DNA from: Akkermansia muciniphila
Lineage (GTDB): Bacteria; Verrucomicrobiota; Verrucomicrobiia; Verrucomicrobiales; Akkermansiaceae
Assembly: GCF_018709685.1 (NCBI RefSeq)
Contig: NZ_JABDHQ010000004.1
Location: 1 to 64,000, forward strand
DNA: 64,000 bases
Direction of reading: 5' to 3'
Shown here: one piece after another, positions 47,346-55,653 of the stretch
Layout of the letters: each line of letters starts with the position of its first letter
Numbering within the stretch: position 1 is the stretch's first letter
The notes under the pieces: generated by a model
What the model was told of the DNA's origin: nothing
Databases searched by the model: none
The model's input: only the letters and a program-made list of their open reading frames with translations
Program-made: the position numbers and the translations under genes

Positions 47346-47978
47346 ATGATTGACCTGACGGAAGAACTGAAGGCCATGGCCGCGCCGGGGATGCAGTTGC
47401 CGCCCCTGCGCGTGGACCCGGCGGCCATCCGGACCGTGATGATCAATGAGGTGGTTCCGGAATGCCCGGAGAATGACTTTTACGGGAGCGCGCCCGCGCC
47501 GCTGTACCTGTCCACCGCCCTGCCCCTGTTCCGCCAGGCCGGGTTTCCGGCCTCTTCCATCCATGACGTGACGGATGCCGGCATTTACATCACCAACGCC
47601 GTCAAGACGCCCAAAAGGGAAACCACGGTTCCGCAGGCCATGATAGAAGAGAGCCTCCCGGTGCTGGAACGGGAATTGTCCCTTTTCCCGAATCTCCGCG
47701 CCGTCATGCTGATGGGTGACGTCGCCAAAAAGGCATTCAACATGATCGCCCGCGGAAGGACCGGGAAAAACGCCATTCCCTCCGGCTCCACCTATAAGCT
47801 CCGCAGGACTCCCTTCCATGCCATGGGACTCCGCATCTTTCCCTCCTACATCATGACGGGCCGCAATATCCTGATTGAAAAGTCAAAGATGACCATGGCC
47901 GCGGAGGACATCCGCGCCATGCTTGAGTTCATCCGCGGCCAGGAGCAGCCCGCTGCTTCCTCCGGCAAAGGGCAGTAG
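47346..47978 (+). CDS. Uracil-DNA-glycosylase-superfamily protein
   Basis: 210 residues. The segment MINEVVPECPENDF stands where UDG motif A (GEAPG-like) is found; GIYITNAVKTPKRE and VMLMGDVAKKAF match the central strands, and FPSYIMTGRN stands near motif B. It belongs to a divergent branch of the UDG fold; excision activity is unproven. It follows the kinase gene by 15 bp and is likely cotranscribed. The name rests on motif order only. Confidence 0.65.
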   Translation: MIDLTEELKAMAAPGMQLPPLRVDPAAIRTVMINEVVPECPENDFYGSAPAPLYLSTALPLFRQAGFPASSIHDVTDAGIYITNAVKTPKRETTVPQAMIEESLPVLERELSLFPNLRAVMLMGDVAKKAFNMIARGRTGKNAIPSGSTYKLRRTPFHAMGLRIFPSYIMTGRNILIEKSKMTMAAEDIRAMLEFIRGQEQPAASSGKGQ

Positions 47979-48050
47979 TAAAACAGGATGAGCCTTTGAC
48001 ATTTCAGCAGGCCCCTGCTCCAATGATTCATGCCGCAGGCGGGAGAGAAC

Positions 48051-48509
48051 ATGAACATCATTAAGATTGAAGACAGAACCCCCATACTGGTGGAACAGCT
48101 GGTGAAGGTCTGGAAAAGCTCCGTGACGGAAACCCATACGTTCCTGTCAGATGAGGAGATAAGCCATATTCAGGAATATGTTCCCCGGGCATTGACGGAT
48201 ATTCCCCATTTGATTATCGCAGAGAATGGGAACGGCATTCCGCAGGCCTTCATGGGCATTGATGAACAAAAACTTGAAATGCTGTTCATCGCGCCTGAAG
48301 AGCGCGGACGCGGCCTGGGAAAAAAGTTAATTGAATACGGCATGAAGGAATATTCCATTAACGAATTGGTGGTAAATGAACAGAATCCCCAGGCAAAAGG
48401 GTTTTACGAGCACATGGGCTTTCAGGTTTACAAAAGAACGGAGACTGATGAACAAGGCAGGCCATACCCTGTGCTGTACATGAGATTATCGCCATCCGTC
48501 CCATCCTAG
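48051..48509 (+). CDS. GNAT-family N-acetyltransferase
   Basis: 152 residues with the acetyl-CoA motif APEERGRGLGKKLIEY (motif A, about 83-98) and the C-terminal NPQAKGFYEHMGFQVYKR. The substrate is unknown; similar proteins are annotated as YjaB- or PhnO-like. A GGGAG 5 bases before the start is a real Shine-Dalgarno, unlike nearly all neighbours, and base composition is more AT-rich. Both hint at horizontal acquisition. A longer frame begins 7 codons upstream; the Shine-Dalgarno supports this start. Confidence 0.88.
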   Translation: MNIIKIEDRTPILVEQLVKVWKSSVTETHTFLSDEEISHIQEYVPRALTDIPHLIIAENGNGIPQAFMGIDEQKLEMLFIAPEERGRGLGKKLIEYGMKEYSINELVVNEQNPQAKGFYEHMGFQVYKRTETDEQGRPYPVLYMRLSPSVPS

Positions 48510-48533
48510 CCGGGATTAAAAGGAGCGCCTCAC

Positions 48534-48609
48534 CCTTGCGGTTAACGGCCCGCAGAGTCCCGCAAGGCGCCAGCGCAACAAGGGCTGAACCGGAACGGCC
48601 CAGCCCTTG
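48534..48609. repeat. Nested hairpins between GNAT gene and tryptophanase-like gene
   Basis: CCTTGCG (48534-48540) pairs with CGCAAGG (48561-48567). CAAGGGCTG (48579-48587) pairs with CAGCCCTTG (48601-48609). The second may end the minus-strand tryptophanase-like transcript, though its T-tract is poor. Confidence 0.45.
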
Positions 48610-48639
48610 AACATGCGGTTGTGCACGGGAATCCGCGCT

Positions 48640-50103
48640 TTACAGGCTTTCCCCGAAGTCCTGGCGGTACTTGGCTGCCAGTTTTTCAGGCCAGTCGCTC
48701 TTGGCGCGGAGCTTGCCCATGAAGAAGCGCAGGACGGGCGGTTCCTCCACGAATTCCAGGCCGCCGATCAAGTCGCGGTTGTCGTAGAGCCACTTCATGC
48801 GGTCCGCCACGTATTTGACCTGGGAGAGCGTGAAGACGCGGCGCGGGAAGGCCAGGCGGAGCAATTCCACATCCGCCAGAATGTCGTTGCCGTTTTCATC
48901 CCGGACGCTGGAGAGCGTGCCGCGTTCCATGCCGCGCACGCCGGAGGCGATGAAGAAGGCCGCCGCCAGGGCCCCGGCGGGATAGTCCTCCTGCGGAATG
49001 TGGGGCAGGAAGCGCCCGGCGTCAATGTGGGCGCCCAGGCCGCCGGCGGGCGTCACGCAGGGAATGCCCATGTCCACCATCTGGCCGATGAAGTATTCAA
49101 TGAAGGAGGGGCTTTGGGAAATGACGGTCAGGTCCGTGGTTTCATACAGGCCCACGGCCATGGCTTCAATTTCGCGCACGGAAATGCCGCCATAGGTCAG
49201 GAAGCCTTCAAACAGGGGCACGAGGTGCTCCATCTTCTTGGCGATGGCCCGGTCATTCGTGCAGATGCCGCCGCCGCGGGAGGAGGAGACCTTGCGGGCG
49301 GAGAAGTACACCAGGTCCGCCAGGCCGCACATGGTTTTCAGGATGTCCGCGCAGGTGGAGTCCTTGAACTCGTCTTCACGCATCTTGATGAAGTACGCGT
49401 TTTCGCCGATCAGGGAGGCGTCCAGAACCAGCATGATGCCGAATTCGTCGCAAATGCCGCGGATTTCCCGCATGTTGGCAATGGAGAAGGGCTGGCCGCC
49501 GATGAGGTTGGTGGAGGCCTCCATGCGGACGAAGGGGATCTTGTCCGCGCCGTGCCGCGCGATGCAGTCCCGCAGTTTGGCCGGGTCCAGGTTGCCCTTG
49601 AACGGGTTGGTGCTGACCGGGTTGATGGCTTCATCCGCCACCAGTTCCTCAATCTTGCCGCCATTCAGGTCAATGTGGGCGTGCGTGGTGGTGAAATGGT
49701 AGTTCATGGGCACCACGTCCCCGGGCTTCACAAAAGTGCGGGCGATGATGTTTTCACAGGCGCGGCCCTGGTGGGCGGGAAGCAGGTATTCCTTGCCGAA
49801 GACGTCCTGCACGGCCTGCTTCAAACGGTCAAAGCTCTGGGAACCGGCATAGGCGTCATCCGCCCGGAACATGGCGGCAATCTGGTTGTCGCTCATGGCG
49901 TTGACGCCGGAATCCGTCAGCATGTCCAGATAAACGTCATTCGTGCTCAACTGGAAGGTGTTGAACCCGGCTTCCTGCGCGGCTTCCAGACGGCGTTCCA
50001 CGGGAACGAGGTGCAGTTTCTGCACCACGCGGACTTTGTGCAGTTCCAGGGGAATCTGCTCCCCATTGTAAAATTTGACAACGTTGGATGGTTCTGAATT
50101 CAT
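48640..50103 (-). CDS. Tryptophanase / tyrosine phenol-lyase family beta-eliminating lyase
   Basis: A PLP enzyme of 487 residues. Family motifs are LLTDSG-type (MLTDSGVNAMS), AHQGRACENI, the NLIGGQPFS turn, pyridine-binding D228, ENAYFIK and the PLP Lys271 in FSARK. Some segments follow tyrosine phenol-lyase (NAMSDNQ, FTTT, MERG) more than tryptophanase. The arginine near the cofactor in both enzymes (DATR or DSAR) is Leu231 here, and the TTTR Arg is His141, so substrate or rate may differ. It would release indole or phenol plus pyruvate and ammonia. A TTGCGG-16-TACACT promoter-like pair lies just upstream (about 50122-50150, minus). Confidence 0.8.
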   Translation of the reverse strand: MNSEPSNVVKFYNGEQIPLELHKVRVVQKLHLVPVERRLEAAQEAGFNTFQLSTNDVYLDMLTDSGVNAMSDNQIAAMFRADDAYAGSQSFDRLKQAVQDVFGKEYLLPAHQGRACENIIARTFVKPGDVVPMNYHFTTTHAHIDLNGGKIEELVADEAINPVSTNPFKGNLDPAKLRDCIARHGADKIPFVRMEASTNLIGGQPFSIANMREIRGICDEFGIMLVLDASLIGENAYFIKMREDEFKDSTCADILKTMCGLADLVYFSARKVSSSRGGGICTNDRAIAKKMEHLVPLFEGFLTYGGISVREIEAMAVGLYETTDLTVISQSPSFIEYFIGQMVDMGIPCVTPAGGLGAHIDAGRFLPHIPQEDYPAGALAAAFFIASGVRGMERGTLSSVRDENGNDILADVELLRLAFPRRVFTLSQVKYVADRMKWLYDNRDLIGGLEFVEEPPVLRFFMGKLRAKSDWPEKLAAKYRQDFGESL

Positions 50104-50255
50104 AAAATAAAAGATGAGTGAAAGTGTAGCAGAATGAGCCCTTTCCGCAACATAAAAGGAATGCCCGCGTCTTTTTGCGCCCTCCGGAAAGGCAGGTATG
50201 CCACTGGAAGGAAAAATGTGGAACTTCCCGGCGGAAGCCCCTAGCGTGAAACCCT

Positions 50256-50849
50256 ATGAAAGAACACTGGAAACTGATTCAGCAGCATCTGGGGCTGGAT
50301 GCGGACGGCATCCCCGGACCCCGGACAGCCCGGGCACTGATGGAAAAACTGGAGATCCGCCAGCCGGAGCATTCCTGGCCCAGCCAGGAGGAAGTGCGTT
50401 CCGGGAAATCCATCTTCGGACGGGCGGGAGATGAAAGCAACCTGACCAGCGTCAGGCTGCCCTACATCATGAGACTGGCGTGGGATACGGACACCACCGT
50501 TTCCACCATGCGCTGCCACAAGCTGGTGGCGGAACCGCTCACCCGCATTTTCCAGGCCACCCTGGACCATTACGGCATGGAGAAGATCAGGGAACTGGGC
50601 CTGGACCTGTACGGAGGCTGCTTCAACAACCGCTCCATCATCGGCGGAAAGGCCACGTCCATGCATGCCTGGGGCATCGCCGTGGACATGGACCCGGACA
50701 GGAACGGCCTGAACATCCCGGCACCAAAGGCGGTGCTGTCCGGACCGGAGTATGCGGCCTTCTGGCAGTTCGTGGAGGCGGAGGGGGCCGTGTCCCTGGG
50801 ACGCACACGGGATTACGACTGGATGCACTTCCAGTTCGCTACTCTTTAA
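50256..50849 (+). CDS. M15-family D-Ala-D-Ala carboxypeptidase-like protein
   Basis: 197 residues with an N-terminal peptidoglycan-binding-like segment (LGLDADGIPGPRTARALMEKL) and a C-terminal VanY/M15 zinc domain: TSMHAWGIAVDMDP (His and Asp ligands) and the DWMHFQF end motif (third ligand His). No signal peptide is seen, as in phage endolysins, so export or lysis context is unclear. It overlaps the tail of the DUF4105 gene on the opposite strand by 11 bases. No phage genes are nearby. Confidence 0.82.
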   Translation: MKEHWKLIQQHLGLDADGIPGPRTARALMEKLEIRQPEHSWPSQEEVRSGKSIFGRAGDESNLTSVRLPYIMRLAWDTDTTVSTMRCHKLVAEPLTRIFQATLDHYGMEKIRELGLDLYGGCFNNRSIIGGKATSMHAWGIAVDMDPDRNGLNIPAPKAVLSGPEYAAFWQFVEAEGAVSLGRTRDYDWMHFQFATL

Positions 50850-51861
50850 CCGGGGCGGACGCGTCCGTGCGCCAGCCCTCCTCCCACCGGCGGCGGAGGG
50901 CTGCCCAGTCCGTCCCGTTCCCGCCATGTCCCAGGAAAGAGCGCTTTTTCAATTCCCGGAAATTTTCTCCGGGCAGATGAAGCAGCTCGCCCCGGTCATA
51001 GGCGTCCTGGTCACACATGCCGTTAAAGAGGGGCGTCCACTGCCAGCGGCGCACGCCCAGATAATCCTTGAAGGTATCCACCAGCTCCGTCGTGCAGTTG
51101 GCAGTAACGGTGTTGTAATAGCGCGGGCGTTCGTGGAGGCTGTTGATTTTCTCCGCAAAACCCAGGAAGGCTTTTTTCAGGTTCTCCCTGCCGATGTTGA
51201 TGCGGTACAGGTACATGTCCTCCTTCCGGTAGGTGGTGCGCAGGCCGAAGAGGTCTTCCTCGTCCGCCAGGATGTAAATCACATTGAATTGCTTGTAGAG
51301 GCCCGGAATGGTCCCCTGCTCCACCCCTTCCGGCAGGCGCGTTTCCACGGAGAGCGCCAGATGCTTTCCATCCTCAAAGCCAAAGGAAAGCATGGTATGG
51401 GCCACAGATTCCATCCCGTCCCAGTGGCTTACGGCAAAGTCCAGCGTGGCCAGCCTGTCCAGGTCAAAACGGCGCGTGACGTAGCGGACGTCAAAGTCCC
51501 GCTCCGTCCGGTAAACAAAGCTGCGCACGTCCTTCACCACGATTTCATTCCCGTCAATTTCCACGACGGGCAAGCGGCTCCAGGAAGGCTGCCATTCCTT
51601 GCCGTTCGTCGCGGGAATGCACAGGTAATAAACCAGAAGCAGGGCGAGCACGCCCCAGGAGGCGCGCCAGAATACGGGCCGCTTCCCGCGGAAAACGAAG
51701 GCGCAGGCCATGGCTGCCGCGTAAAGCCACACCAGCACGGCGCCGCCCCATACATTGTAAAACACCACCCCGGCCGCCCAGAGGGAGAGGCCGAACCATG
51801 CCGCAAACATCAGGACCCGGGCGGTTATCAGGCCCGCATGGCGCAGGGAAGGCAGGTGCAT
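50839..51861 (-). CDS. DUF4105-family membrane protein
   Basis: 340 residues with an N-terminal hydrophobic part (about 15-95, three membrane segments, FGLSLWAAGVVFYNVW) and a soluble DUF4105 domain (about 105-330). The domain keeps YYNTVTANCTTELVD, where Cys and nearby residues are conserved in the family, and GMESVAHTMLSFGFEDG. Family function is unknown; a papain-like fold has been suggested. Transcribed towards the M15 peptidase gene, with 3' ends overlapping. It may be cotranscribed with nothing else; pheT starts after a terminator. Confidence 0.8.
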   Translation of the reverse strand: MHLPSLRHAGLITARVLMFAAWFGLSLWAAGVVFYNVWGGAVLVWLYAAAMACAFVFRGKRPVFWRASWGVLALLLVYYLCIPATNGKEWQPSWSRLPVVEIDGNEIVVKDVRSFVYRTERDFDVRYVTRRFDLDRLATLDFAVSHWDGMESVAHTMLSFGFEDGKHLALSVETRLPEGVEQGTIPGLYKQFNVIYILADEEDLFGLRTTYRKEDMYLYRINIGRENLKKAFLGFAEKINSLHERPRYYNTVTANCTTELVDTFKDYLGVRRWQWTPLFNGMCDQDAYDRGELLHLPGENFRELKKRSFLGHGGNGTDWAALRRRWEEGWRTDASAPVKE

Positions 51862-51870
51862 GGGAGATTA

Positions 51871-51910
51871 AAAAGAGGCCGCGCGCTCCGGTTTGGTGAA
51901 ACGCGCGGCC
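51871..51910 (-). terminator. Terminator of pheST
   Basis: GGCCGCGCG (51877-51885) pairs with CGCGCGGCC (51902-51910), 9 GC-rich pairs and a 16-base loop. On the minus strand TCTTTTTAA follows. Confidence 0.82.
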
Positions 51911-51923
51911 CGTTGACGGGGAA

Positions 51924-54443
51924 TTATCTGAAGGAAAGGCCCTTTACCTTGTCCGTCAGGGCTTTCAGCACGCGCTGGTGCGCGGCGTCCACCTCCACGG
52001 CCGTGAGGGTCTTGGCCGGGTCCCTGTACAGGAAGGTGTAGGCGATGGATTTGCGGTCCGCCGGGAGCTTTTCACCGGAGGGGTCCGTAAACACGTCAAA
52101 GCAGGAGTAGCTGGCGAGCAGTTTTTCCCGGGCGGCTTCAATGGCCTTCACGATGTCCGCATTGGGCGTGGAAAGGGGCAGTTCCATGGCCGCGTCACGG
52201 GAGGAGCCGGGGAACTGGGGCAGTTCCGCAGCCTTCACGGGAGCGGTGAGGACTTCCTGCATTTTGCGCAGGTCCAGTTCCGCCACGTAAACGGGCTGGT
52301 CCAGGCCCAGCTCCCGGCAGCGCGCCAGGGACAGGCGGCCGAAGTAGCCGCAGGCCTTCCCGTCCAGCTGCACGTCCGCCCCCAGGGCGGCCTGTTCACG
52401 CGGTTTGGCGGGCGTCAGCGTAAAGCGGTGGCCCGGAGCCAGCGCTTCCATCACGGCCAGCAGGTCTTCAAAGGATGCCTGTTCCGGCCTGGGGTCCGCC
52501 CAGGAGCGCGCCGTGCGGTCCCCGGAAAGCAGGATGCCCAGCGTATCCGTTTCAATGTCCCTGCCCTTGCCGCCGCCCGTATTGCGGAAGACACGGCCAA
52601 GTTCAAAGAAGCGCAGGCCGGAGACTCCCTGGTTGCTGTTGCGCACGGCGGCGGCAATCAGGCCGGGAGTGTGCGCGGGACGCAGCACGGAGTGGTCCTC
52701 GCTGAGCGGCAGGGACACGCGGATGAGGTCGCCTTCCTGAAGGGGGCGCAGGGGCAGCGCGTCCTTCACCTGGGCGATGGCGGCGTCTGCGGACTCGGAG
52801 GCGATGAGCTTGATGGTCTGGGTTTCATAGAATCCCAGGGCCGCCAGCTTGCGGCGCAGTTCCATCTGGAAGTTATAGGCCACGTCCACCGGGGATTCCG
52901 TGACGAATGGGCCGGAAAAGCGGGACGGAATGCCGTCCAGGCCGAAGACGCGGACGATTTCCTCCAGCAGGTCGCAAGGGCGCGTGAGGTCCAGGCGGTG
53001 GGGGGGGATCAGCCAGCATTCCGGGGAATCCGGAACCTGCACCAGGCCCAGCGCCGTCAGGATGCGCGCGCCTTCCTCATGGGAAATGGAACCGCCGGAC
53101 ATCTGGTCCAGGGCCTTCCAGGGGAGGTTCACGAAGCCCAGTTCATTGACCACCGCGGCGCCCTTCCCCTGCTTCAGGGAAGCGAACGCGGAAACGGGGC
53201 CGTCCGGCTCCCCGCAGGAAGGCATGCAGGCATGCGCCGGATTGGGCACGGGAGCCCCAGCCACATACGTTTTGGAGGCCGTGCCGCCCGCCAGCTGGAG
53301 GATCAGCTCCACGGCGCGCACGGAACCACGCAGAACATTCCAGGCGGATGTGCCGCGTTCAAAGCGGTAGGAAGAGTCGGAAGACAGGGCCAGCCTGCGG
53401 GACGTGGCGCGCACGGAGGAGGGCTTGAACCAGGCGGATTCCAGAATAATGTCCGTAGTGGCGTCCGTCACGCCGCTTTCCTCCCCGCCCATCACGCCGC
53501 CGATGGCGAGCTCCTTGCCGGACTGGTCCGCGACGACCAGGTCCGTGCAGTTGAGCGTGTATTCCTGGCCGTCCAGGGCCTTGAAGGCTTCCCCCTCATA
53601 GGCGGTGCGGGTGACGATGCCGCCCTGCACCTTTGCCGCGTCAAACGCGTGGAGGGGCGTGCCCAGTTCATGCAGGACGAAGTTGGTGACGTCCACAATG
53701 TTGTTAATGGGGCGCAGGCCAATGGCTACCAGTCGTTCCTTCAGCCATTCCGGGCTTTCCTGCACCTTCACGCCGCTGATTTTCACGGCGGTGTAGTACG
53801 GGTTCAGGTCCGGCTGGTCCAGGCGCACGAAGTCTCCGGCAGGTTCCAGCTCCACCCCGGCGTCATCAATGGAAACGGGCCTGTACTCCCGTCCGGAGAT
53901 GGCGGCCAGTTCATACGCCATGCCGTTGTGGGAGAGCAGGTCCGGACGGTTGGGCGTCACTTCCACTTCCACCATGGTATCCGCCTTCACGACCTGGGAG
54001 ATGGGCGTGCCGATTTCCAGTTCCTGCGGAAGAATCCAGAGACCGTGCTCCTTGTCGGGCAGCCCCAGCTCGGAGGCGGAACAGAGCATGCCGCGGGACT
54101 CCACGCCGCGCAGCTTGCCCACCTTGATTTCAAAGTTGCCGGGCAGCACCGCTCCCGGCAGGGCGCAGGGCACCTTGTCCCCCACCTTGTAGTTCTGCGC
54201 GCCGCATACGATCTGGTGCAGCGCACCGTCTCCCACGTCCACCTGGCAGACCTTCAGGCGGTCCGCCTGGGGGTGCTGTTCCGCGGAGGCCACGCGGGCC
54301 ACCACCACGTACGGGGAGTCCACGCCCTGCTGGCGGATGTCTTCCACTTCAATGCCGGCAAAGGTCAGCATGTCCGACATTTCATCCACGCTCAGGCCGG
54401 CCAGGTCAATATACTGGGAAAGCCAGTTAAGGGAAATTTTCAT
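51924..54443 (-). CDS. pheT: Phenylalanine-tRNA ligase beta subunit
   Basis: Charges tRNA-Phe as an alpha2-beta2 enzyme. The 839 residues show the tRNA-binding domain (VVVARVASAEQHPQADRLKVC), the B3/B4 editing region (VTPNRPDLLSHNGMAYELAA), B5 (LVQV...IPPHRLDLTRPCDLLEEIVRVFG), the B8 ligase-like fold, and the C-terminal anticodon-binding domain (KSIAYTFLYRDPAKTLT). It follows pheS by 18 bp, the usual order. Slightly longer than the usual 790-800. Confidence 0.96.
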   Translation of the reverse strand: MKISLNWLSQYIDLAGLSVDEMSDMLTFAGIEVEDIRQQGVDSPYVVVARVASAEQHPQADRLKVCQVDVGDGALHQIVCGAQNYKVGDKVPCALPGAVLPGNFEIKVGKLRGVESRGMLCSASELGLPDKEHGLWILPQELEIGTPISQVVKADTMVEVEVTPNRPDLLSHNGMAYELAAISGREYRPVSIDDAGVELEPAGDFVRLDQPDLNPYYTAVKISGVKVQESPEWLKERLVAIGLRPINNIVDVTNFVLHELGTPLHAFDAAKVQGGIVTRTAYEGEAFKALDGQEYTLNCTDLVVADQSGKELAIGGVMGGEESGVTDATTDIILESAWFKPSSVRATSRRLALSSDSSYRFERGTSAWNVLRGSVRAVELILQLAGGTASKTYVAGAPVPNPAHACMPSCGEPDGPVSAFASLKQGKGAAVVNELGFVNLPWKALDQMSGGSISHEEGARILTALGLVQVPDSPECWLIPPHRLDLTRPCDLLEEIVRVFGLDGIPSRFSGPFVTESPVDVAYNFQMELRRKLAALGFYETQTIKLIASESADAAIAQVKDALPLRPLQEGDLIRVSLPLSEDHSVLRPAHTPGLIAAAVRNSNQGVSGLRFFELGRVFRNTGGGKGRDIETDTLGILLSGDRTARSWADPRPEQASFEDLLAVMEALAPGHRFTLTPAKPREQAALGADVQLDGKACGYFGRLSLARCRELGLDQPVYVAELDLRKMQEVLTAPVKAAELPQFPGSSRDAAMELPLSTPNADIVKAIEAAREKLLASYSCFDVFTDPSGEKLPADRKSIAYTFLYRDPAKTLTAVEVDAAHQRVLKALTDKVKGLSFR

Positions 54444-54461
54444 ATCTGGGTAAAGTAAGAA

Positions 54462-55487
54462 TTATTGGAATTGGGCAAGGAAGCGCACGTCGTTCTCAAT
54501 CAGGGCCCGGATGTCCCGGATGCCCCAGCGGATCATGGCCAGGCGGTCCAGGCCGATGCCGAAGGCAAAGCCGGTCAGCCCCGTGTAGCGGGCCTGCACG
54601 CCGGGTTCCAGCCCCAGCTCGCGGTCCACGGCTTCAAAGACATTCGGGTCCACCATGCCGCATCCGGCAATCTCCACCCAGCGCGGTTCCTGACCGTCCA
54701 CCTTCAGCTTCACGTCAATTTCAAAGCTGGGTTCCGTGAACGGGAAGAAATGGGGGCGGAAGCGCACCTCCGTGTCAGAGCCGAAGAGGGCGCGCAGGAA
54801 GTACTCCAGCGTCCCTTTCAGGTCGCCCACGGAAACGTCCGTATCCACATACAGGCCTTCCAGCTGGTTGAAGGCGGAAAGGTGCGTGGCGTCAATCTCG
54901 TCCCGGCGGTAGGCGGAACCGGGGGAAATCACGCGGACGGGGGGCGTCTGCTTCTCCATGGAGCGGATCTGCACGGTGGAGGTGTGCGTGCGCAGCAGCT
55001 TGCCGGAATCAAAGTAAAACGTATCCTTCTCATTGCGGGCCGGATGGTCCTCCGGCGTATTCAGCGCGTCAAAGCAGTGGAACTCGTCCTCAATCTCCGG
55101 GCCGTCCGCCAGGGCAAACCCCATGTGGCGCAGAATGCGGATGGCTTCATCCCGCACGATCGTGAGGGGATGCAGGCCGCCCTGCGGCAGGGAGCGGGCC
55201 GGAAGCGTCAGGTCAACGCCGGCCACGGCGGCCTTGTCCGCCTGGGCCTGCACTTCCTCCAGCTTGGCGTCCAGGGCCTCGGTGATGGCCTTGCGGGCCT
55301 CGTTGAGCAACTGGCCGACGGCGGGCTTTTCCTCCCTGGGAACATCCTTCATGCCCGTCTGGGCCATGGTCAGTTCCCCTTTTTTGCCAAGGATGGCTAC
55401 GCGCGCGTCTTCCACGCCGCGCCTGTCAGACACCTGGGCAATGCGCGCCAGAGCGTCCCGTTGAATGCGTACAATCTCTTCCTTCAT
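54462..55487 (-). CDS. pheS: Phenylalanine-tRNA ligase alpha subunit
   Basis: Catalytic subunit, 341 residues. An N-terminal coiled coil (1-90) leads to the class II core with motif 1, motif 2 (TSTVQIRSME and VISPGSAYRRDEIDATH) and motif 3 (GFAFGIGLDRLAMIRWGI). FPFTEPSFEID and WVEIAGCGMV form the Phe pocket. It is the first gene of pheST. I looked for a T-box or pheM-type leader upstream and found none in the 78 bp to the next hairpin. Confidence 0.97.
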   Translation of the reverse strand: MKEEIVRIQRDALARIAQVSDRRGVEDARVAILGKKGELTMAQTGMKDVPREEKPAVGQLLNEARKAITEALDAKLEEVQAQADKAAVAGVDLTLPARSLPQGGLHPLTIVRDEAIRILRHMGFALADGPEIEDEFHCFDALNTPEDHPARNEKDTFYFDSGKLLRTHTSTVQIRSMEKQTPPVRVISPGSAYRRDEIDATHLSAFNQLEGLYVDTDVSVGDLKGTLEYFLRALFGSDTEVRFRPHFFPFTEPSFEIDVKLKVDGQEPRWVEIAGCGMVDPNVFEAVDRELGLEPGVQARYTGLTGFAFGIGLDRLAMIRWGIRDIRALIENDVRFLAQFQ

Positions 55488-55565
55488 AAAATTTGACGGG
55501 CAAGAGCTTACCCGTCCCCCCCGCCAGCGTCAAGCCCTTCGGGCGATGCGGACTTTCTGTAAAAG

Positions 55566-55607
55566 CAAATAAAACAGGCGGAAAAGTTTCTTAAACAGAA
55601 ACCGCCT
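55566..55607 (-). terminator. Terminator of the MFS gene
   Basis: AGGCG (55576-55580) pairs with CGCCT (55603-55607), and GTTTCT (55586-55591) with AGAAAC (55597-55602), separated by a small bulge. On the minus strand TGTTTTATTTG follows. Confidence 0.65.
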
Positions 55608-55653
55608 CTACAATTAACCGCTAAACCTTAATCATTATCATCTTCCCCCCAGG

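Noticed and set aside
50256-50849. Prophage remnant based on the endolysin-like M15 peptidase and the DUF5131 gene
   Set aside because: The two are 31 kb apart and no capsid, terminase, integrase or tail gene is seen.
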